Shown here: positions 30,113-34,885 of the stretch, in pieces | Position numbering within the stretch: the first letter of the stretch is position 1 | Layout: every line of letters starts with the position of its first letter | Assembly (NCBI GenBank): GCA_001595945.1 | Contig: LSSI01000075.1 | Span: 1 to 34,885 of the forward strand | Source of the DNA: Thermoplasmatales archaeon SM1-50 | GTDB taxonomy: Archaea > Thermoplasmatota > E2 > DHVEG-1 | Length of the DNA stretch: 34,885 nt | Reading direction: 5' to 3' | The notes under the pieces: generated by a model | Seen by the model: the letters and a program-made list of their open reading frames with translations, nothing else | The model's database searches: none | What the model was told of the DNA's origin: nothing | Translations under genes and position numbers: made by a program

Positions 30113-30131
30113 ACCGGTCTGTGAGTATGAA

Positions 30132-32114
30132 CTACGAGAAACTGATATTTGTGATTTCGCTAAGATCTTGAAGGTCGTTCATCTTTACCATCGAATCTGA
30201 AAACGTGTACAGGACATTACCAATATACAACGTCCTGGTAATGTCCGTATTGGACATTCCCCAATACCAATAATAGTTCTCTGGGTGTTGCATCTGCTCC
30301 GGTGTCTGATGGGTTATCCTGCCCCTGAACTCAAAACCAGTCTCAAGGCTAAGTTGGTAGACGTACGCACCCTGGAAGGTGAATTCACCATAAAGGGGTT
30401 CCATCCCCTGGCTTGCGACGTATCGATCCTTGACCTCCTGCGTAATCTCGTAGAGGCTGACAGGGATAATAAGCAGTTCCTTTTCCCTGTCGAAGAGGAA
30501 TGCCTTATGATCATAGAGCGCTGGGCTGTCTGTCCCACGGTCGCCAATGACGATCTTGGCCATTTCTTTTGGGTTTTTGAAGTCACTAACGTCAAACAAC
30601 GCAATTTTAAGCCCCTGGATTGCGGCAAACGTCCCAACCGATGTATCAACTTCCTTTCCGATTCCAATGATATGGTCCTCATCATAGGGATGCAGGTAAT
30701 CCGAGTATCCAGGGATCTTTAACTCCCCAAGGATTTGTGGGTTGTAGGGGTCTGATAAATCAATGGTGAAGAGCGGGTCAACCCGGACGAAAGTGACAAG
30801 ATACGCGCGATTCCCAAGGAAACGGGCTGCGTAGATTGATTCACCAGGTGCTATGTTCTCTATCTTAGAAATTTGTTTGAGGTTTTCATCAAGGATGTAA
30901 ATGTTGTTGCTGGTCTGAGAGCCCTCCATCCAGTTATTTCCCGCAGTAGTAGCAATCCTGAAGAAACTATTGAACTCGTCCATCGAGAACTGGTTTAAGA
31001 TATGACCTGACACCTTTCCCTGCGCAATATAGTCGATTTCTCCAGCATCAATAGAGATTTTATGCAGAATAGTGATTTCCTCAGTGCTTGTTGATGAGGT
31101 GCTCTCTCCTCCAAATAAAAGAGGATAATAGGGGAAATGAACAGATGCGAGGAAAATACTATGCTTTGACACATACATGGTCTGCGAACTGCCAAGCATG
31201 AAACTTTTCTGTATAACGTCATTAGTGTCAAGGTTTAGTGAAATTACATGGGTCATGGTATCGGAAAGCTCAGGGACATCAACATAGTAGATGTCGCCAG
31301 AAGAGATGTTTTCAGTGACATTATCTATGCAGATCTGAGGTATGGAAAGGGTATAGTTCTTTTCATCAACAGCATAGAAGATTTGATAGGTGTATTCAGT
31401 TGCAACCACGTAGACATAATCATCAATCAAACGAGCATCATAGTATCCACCATCAATCCTTATTTCCTTAACCAGAGTTGGGTTTGTCCGTTCACTAATG
31501 TCATAGACATTAATCACGGTCTGTTGGATGTCATCCCACCACATACCAAGTCGTCCTGAATCCCCTTTTAAACCATCTTCTAGGATAGGATAGCCATAAA
31601 AATCACCAGAGTTTCCAAACACTACCAGGAGGTCGTCACGGATGAAGATGTTGCTAATGCTGACATTTGTTATGCGAAACTGAGCAAGAACCGCTGCTTC
31701 GAACACAGGGTACGCTTTGATGATATAGATTGTCTGATTTGCGACCACGTAGACGTAGGTTCCATCGGTTTTCACAATATCAGGTTCATCAACACCAACG
31801 ACCTGCACGTTAGTCGTTGAATAAGAAGGAGGCGCCTCACCACCTAACGATCCATCATTTGCTTCCCCTGATTCAGATTTGGCAAACACAATATTCATCG
31901 AGTCGTAATAGCGTCCTTGGTTTGCTGCTGATTCAAATCGTTTTTTTAAGAAAGAAAGTAGGTCCTCATATGATTCGAATGTATCGACTTTATACGTATA
32001 GGCGCCCTGGTCAAGTGGAGAAAAAACAACAATGGCTACAAGACTTGCGCACACTAGCAGGCTTACCAATAAGATTCCTGTTAATTGTTTTGTTTTCTTT
32101 TCCATACCAATCAC
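30132..32114 (-). CDS. Secreted beta-propeller domain protein
   Basis: N-terminal signal/TM 'GILLVSLLVCASLVAIVVFS', 'TNVQVVGVDEPDIVKTDGTYVYVVANQTIYIIKAYP' typical of the archaeal Beta_propel family. Confidence 0.85.
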   Translation of the reverse strand: MIGMEKKTKQLTGILLVSLLVCASLVAIVVFSPLDQGAYTYKVDTFESYEDLLSFLKKRFESAANQGRYYDSMNIVFAKSESGEANDGSLGGEAPPSYSTTNVQVVGVDEPDIVKTDGTYVYVVANQTIYIIKAYPVFEAAVLAQFRITNVSISNIFIRDDLLVVFGNSGDFYGYPILEDGLKGDSGRLGMWWDDIQQTVINVYDISERTNPTLVKEIRIDGGYYDARLIDDYVYVVATEYTYQIFYAVDEKNYTLSIPQICIDNVTENISSGDIYYVDVPELSDTMTHVISLNLDTNDVIQKSFMLGSSQTMYVSKHSIFLASVHFPYYPLLFGGESTSSTSTEEITILHKISIDAGEIDYIAQGKVSGHILNQFSMDEFNSFFRIATTAGNNWMEGSQTSNNIYILDENLKQISKIENIAPGESIYAARFLGNRAYLVTFVRVDPLFTIDLSDPYNPQILGELKIPGYSDYLHPYDEDHIIGIGKEVDTSVGTFAAIQGLKIALFDVSDFKNPKEMAKIVIGDRGTDSPALYDHKAFLFDREKELLIIPVSLYEITQEVKDRYVASQGMEPLYGEFTFQGAYVYQLSLETGFEFRGRITHQTPEQMQHPENYYWYWGMSNTDITRTLYIGNVLYTFSDSMVKMNDLQDLSEITNISFS

Positions 32115-32192
32115 ATCTTTTTCTAAGATTATATTCCTGTTATATTTGTTGAAGTTTATATAGTGTCTGAAAACGTTTGGGAAAAACCAAAT

Positions 32193-32206
32193 AACACCTT
32201 GGTGTT
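32193..32206. promoter_or_regulatory. Perfect inverted repeat (candidate operator) in divergent intergenic region
   Basis: AACACC-TT-GGTGTT; adjacent second inverted repeat TTTGG-gaaaaa-CCAAA just upstream. Confidence 0.35.
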
Positions 32207-32260
32207 GTTTCGGTCATCCCCCATGTAGCTATAAATAGAGCTGTATCATCAAGTAAATCG

Positions 32261-32533
32261 ATGGAAAAATTAAAAAATTACAGCAAGTCGGATGTGTTAA
32301 GCGCGTCTGAAATCGGTCAGTATACATACTGTTCATATGCTTGGTTATTGCAGCGCTATGGTTATAAAGCGGAATCGCCATTTCTGGAATCAGGAAAACG
32401 AACGCATATCGCATTAGGGAACAAAATCGAGGGTTTCGAAGCAAGGATGCAGGATGCACGATGGTATGCAATCCTTGGTTTTCTGGCATTGTGTCTTGCG
32501 TTTCTTTTATTTTCCTTTGGGGTGGTCTTATAA
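32261..32533 (+). CDS. N-terminal part of Cas4-like PD-(D/E)XK nuclease, ends after TM helix 1
   Basis: LSASEIGQYTYCSYAWLLQRYGYKAESPFLESGKRTHIALG (Cas4-like N-terminal Cys and H regions) plus TM 'WYAILGFLALCLAFLLFSFGVVL'. Confidence 0.7.
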   Translation: MEKLKNYSKSDVLSASEIGQYTYCSYAWLLQRYGYKAESPFLESGKRTHIALGNKIEGFEARMQDARWYAILGFLALCLAFLLFSFGVVL

Positions 32534-33066
32534 ATATTTTCGTTGTCGGTCTTATTTTAGTTTTTATTGCAATCGTTTTTTTTGTACATGCAGTACATTT
32601 ACAATTCAATGTACGAAAAGGAAAAAAATCATTTGGGATGCCTGAAGGGATACTCCTGTATTCGGATCTGAATGTCCCTGCTACTCCGTTATTCTCCAAA
32701 CGTCTTCAGCTTTCGGGAAAACCTGACTGTATCGTGAAAAAAGAAAACCACTATCTTCCAGTGGAGGTGAAATCAGGAAGAGGCGCCCGTCCACATTTTA
32801 GTCAAATACTTCAGCTTGCTGCATATTGTCAAATCCTTGAGGATACGTCCGGCGTATTCGTGCCCGAGGGTATTTTGATATATAATAATTTACCATATAC
32901 TATTCCGTTTAACCCGAAATTACGCTACGAGCTTGAGTCGGTAATGAAAACCATGCGAGCCTCTTTACGAAGTGGGACAGTGAGAAGGAATCATAATGAT
33001 CCAAGGCGTTGCCGGCATTGTTCAATGAAACATTATTGCACTGAGGTGGTGCAGGAAGTAGGGTAA
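32461..33066 (+). CDS. C-terminal part of the same Cas4-like nuclease in another frame (TM helix 2, PD-(D/E)XK core, C-terminal Cys cluster)
   Basis: TM 'INIFVVGLILVFIAIVFFVHAVHL', 'LSGKPDCIVKKENHYLPVEVKSGRG' (D..ExK), 'QILQLAAYCQIL' (QxxxY), 'CRHCSMKHYC'. Frame offset relative to 32261..32533. Confidence 0.75.
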   Translation: MVCNPWFSGIVSCVSFIFLWGGLINIFVVGLILVFIAIVFFVHAVHLQFNVRKGKKSFGMPEGILLYSDLNVPATPLFSKRLQLSGKPDCIVKKENHYLPVEVKSGRGARPHFSQILQLAAYCQILEDTSGVFVPEGILIYNNLPYTIPFNPKLRYELESVMKTMRASLRSGTVRRNHNDPRRCRHCSMKHYCTEVVQEVG

Positions 33067-33133
33067 TTCCATAAAAATAATATACTTATCTTGTATTGTA
33101 ACTCATCCATCTATGAACGCTATGGGATAGTGT

Positions 33134-34087
33134 ATGAAGAAAGGTCATGGCATTGGTTTCGGAAAGGCTATTTTGTTTAATGAACACTTTGTGGTGTATG
33201 GGATTCCATCGATTGTCTCTGCGATTGGAAGCTATACGGTCGCTAAAGTCGAACCATATGAGCAGGCAGGGTTCCTCCTTACAGACAAGCGACCAGCAAC
33301 ACCTAAATATAAGGAAGATAAGCTTGCGCAGCAGAAGGAATCCTTTGAATTGATGTTTAGGAAAATGGGTCTAAATCTCTCTAAGGAAGGAGTCAGTATC
33401 ACCCTTGAGGGAAATCTTTACGCCGCAAGTGGTATTGGTGCCTCCGCTGCTTCTTGTGTCGCAGTTGCACGTGCGCTTGCTGAATACTATGAAATGAGTT
33501 TATCTGATGATGAAATCAATGAGGTCGCCTATGAAGGTGAGAAAGGATATCATGGGAACCCGTCTGGTGTGGATAACACAGCATCGACATATGGAGGGTT
33601 AATCTGGTTCCAGAAAGGGGAAAAGAATGTTATCGATCGGATCACGTTGACAAATCCTGTTGAGATTGTCATTGGTAACACTGGGAAAGTGACAGATACG
33701 AAACTCGCTGTGGAAGGAGTTAAGCAGCGTAAGGAGAACAACCCGAAGAAATATGAGGAGGTTTTCGATCGTGCAGAGAACATTGCGTATCTTGCGAAAC
33801 GAGCGATTCATGATGGATCGTTGCAGGAGGTTGGTAAATTGATGAACGAAAACCATAAGCTGCTGCAGCAGATAGAGGTCTCCTCGCGCGAATTAGATTT
33901 CCTTGTCAGTGTCGCCCGTGAATCTGGTGCGTTTGGTGCGAAGCTGACCGGTGGTGGTCTAGGGGGCAACATGATTGCACTAACACCAGGAAAAGAATTG
34001 CAAAATAAGGTTGCAACCGCGATTGAAAAGGAAGGGTTTCAGACCGTGAAAACCGTCATTGGGGCGTCACGTGAGAGTGTGGAGTAG
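33134..34087 (+). CDS. mvk: Mevalonate kinase (GHMP kinase family)
   Basis: KAILFNEHFVVYGIPSIVSAI, LYAASGIGASAASCVAVARAL, GNPSGVDNTASTYGGLIWF, GAKLTGGGLGGNMIAL. Confidence 0.93.
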   Translation: MKKGHGIGFGKAILFNEHFVVYGIPSIVSAIGSYTVAKVEPYEQAGFLLTDKRPATPKYKEDKLAQQKESFELMFRKMGLNLSKEGVSITLEGNLYAASGIGASAASCVAVARALAEYYEMSLSDDEINEVAYEGEKGYHGNPSGVDNTASTYGGLIWFQKGEKNVIDRITLTNPVEIVIGNTGKVTDTKLAVEGVKQRKENNPKKYEEVFDRAENIAYLAKRAIHDGSLQEVGKLMNENHKLLQQIEVSSRELDFLVSVARESGAFGAKLTGGGLGGNMIALTPGKELQNKVATAIEKEGFQTVKTVIGASRESVE

Positions 34088-34089
34088 GT

Positions 34090-34885
34090 ATGCATCTTCG
34101 ACCATTTTTAAAATTTCTGGAAGAGCAGGAGAAGCTTGTTCGTATCAAAAAAGAAGTTACTGCGGATTATGAGATTGCTAATATTATGTATACACTTAAT
34201 GAGAGACCAATGGTTTTTGAGCATGTGAAAGGATATCCATTCCCTGTTTTTGGGGGAATCACTTCCGATCGTGATATTATCGCGCAGGGGCTTGGAACAA
34301 CAAAGGAACGGTTGCTTTATAAACTGGTAGAAGCGCTGCGTTATCCAACAGTCCCTGAGGTTGTTGATAAGGGTCCGTGTCAGGAGGTTGTAGTGAAGAA
34401 CCCTGATCTTGGGAAACTACCGCTTTTATCTCATTTGCCTGGTGATGGTGGGCGGTATGCGACTGCGACTGTTGCGACTATTAAAGACCCGCAGACCGGT
34501 CGGAACGTATCATATCATCGATTGATGGAGCGAGGACTAAATCGATTCACTGCTCGTTTGATCAAAGGCCGACAGACACGTACAACCTATGATAAGTTCA
34601 CAGGTGATCTTGAGATGGCGGTGTGCATTGGTAATTCCGTATCAGTCATGATTGCTGCATCACTTGGTCCACCGTCTGGTGTTGATGAGTTTTCCATAGC
34701 AAATTCTCTTTTTCCTATGAAGATGGTGAAATGTAAGACTAAGGACCTTGAGGTTCCAGCGGATTCCGAGTTTGTCATCGAAGGGCGATTGACAAAGGAC
34801 GTAGACCAGGAGGGACCGTTCGTAGACCTGACCGAGACTCGTGATTTCGAACGTAAGGAGCCAGTGTTTGTTGTTGATTGTATCA
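34090..34885 (+). CDS. UbiD-family decarboxylase, 3' truncated by window end
   Basis: Open frame from ATG 34090: MHLRPFLKFLEEQEKLVRIKKEVTADYEIANIMY...PVFGGITSDRDIIAQGLG...LLSHLPGDGGRYATATVATIKDPQTGRNVSYHRLM; typical UbiD N-terminal region. Absent from ORF track because no stop in window. Confidence 0.88.
   Translation, partial: MHLRPFLKFLEEQEKLVRIKKEVTADYEIANIMYTLNERPMVFEHVKGYPFPVFGGITSDRDIIAQGLGTTKERLLYKLVEALRYPTVPEVVDKGPCQEVVVKNPDLGKLPLLSHLPGDGGRYATATVATIKDPQTGRNVSYHRLMERGLNRFTARLIKGRQTRTTYDKFTGDLEMAVCIGNSVSVMIAASLGPPSGVDEFSIANSLFPMKMVKCKTKDLEVPADSEFVIEGRLTKDVDQEGPFVDLTETRDFERKEPVFVVDCI

Noticed and set aside
30285-30722. 145-aa plus-strand ORF inside the beta-propeller gene
   Set aside because: Antisense to a strongly supported secreted protein CDS; composition is not protein-like and no motif recognised.
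32261-33066. Type I CRISPR-Cas adaptation module based on the Cas4-like gene
   Set aside because: No cas1/cas2 or repeat array nearby; neighbours are a beta-propeller protein and mevalonate kinase.

Overview
Archaeal chromosomal window, probably Thermoplasmatota or a related euryarchaeal lineage (inferred from archaeal RibB/RibC/RibL, S17e, TrmG10-type methyltransferase, archaeal TATA-like elements and many secreted NosD/PKD/BACON-like proteins). Contents in order: 3' end of a giant repeat-rich surface protein; tRNA-Met(CAT); PLP aminotransferase; S17e followed by a riboflavin cluster (ribB, ribL, ribC, ribH); small ORF; M24 peptidase; wHTH regulator; dCMP deaminase; an untracked 44-aa membrane miniprotein; type II P-type ATPase; PFK with PPi-type active-site residues; RNase Z; BACON-like and two NosD-like secreted proteins; tRNA G10 methyltransferase; membrane-anchored protein; PGI/PMI; amidohydrolase; CBS protein; glyS; a lysine-to-aminoadipate-semialdehyde cluster (LKR, SDH, lysine 6-aminotransferase); beta-propeller protein; a Cas4-like nuclease split across two frames with a TM hairpin; mevalonate kinase; and a UbiD-family decarboxylase running off the end. 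Most notable observations: (1) ribB has no ATG/GTG/TTG between its upstream in-frame stop and its conserved core, but has a GGTGA motif upstream of an ATT codon, and S17e shows a similar pattern with CTG; (2) a eukaryote-like split saccharopine pathway next to LAT; (3) a Cas4-like/membrane nuclease broken at a G-run between two TM helices; (4) mvk adjacent to a UbiD gene, suggesting the anhydromevalonate-phosphate route; (5) PPi-PFK signature residues. No CRISPR array, rRNA or clear transposon was seen. I did not find a clearly new multi-gene system; the strongest leads are the start-codon anomalies and the split nuclease.
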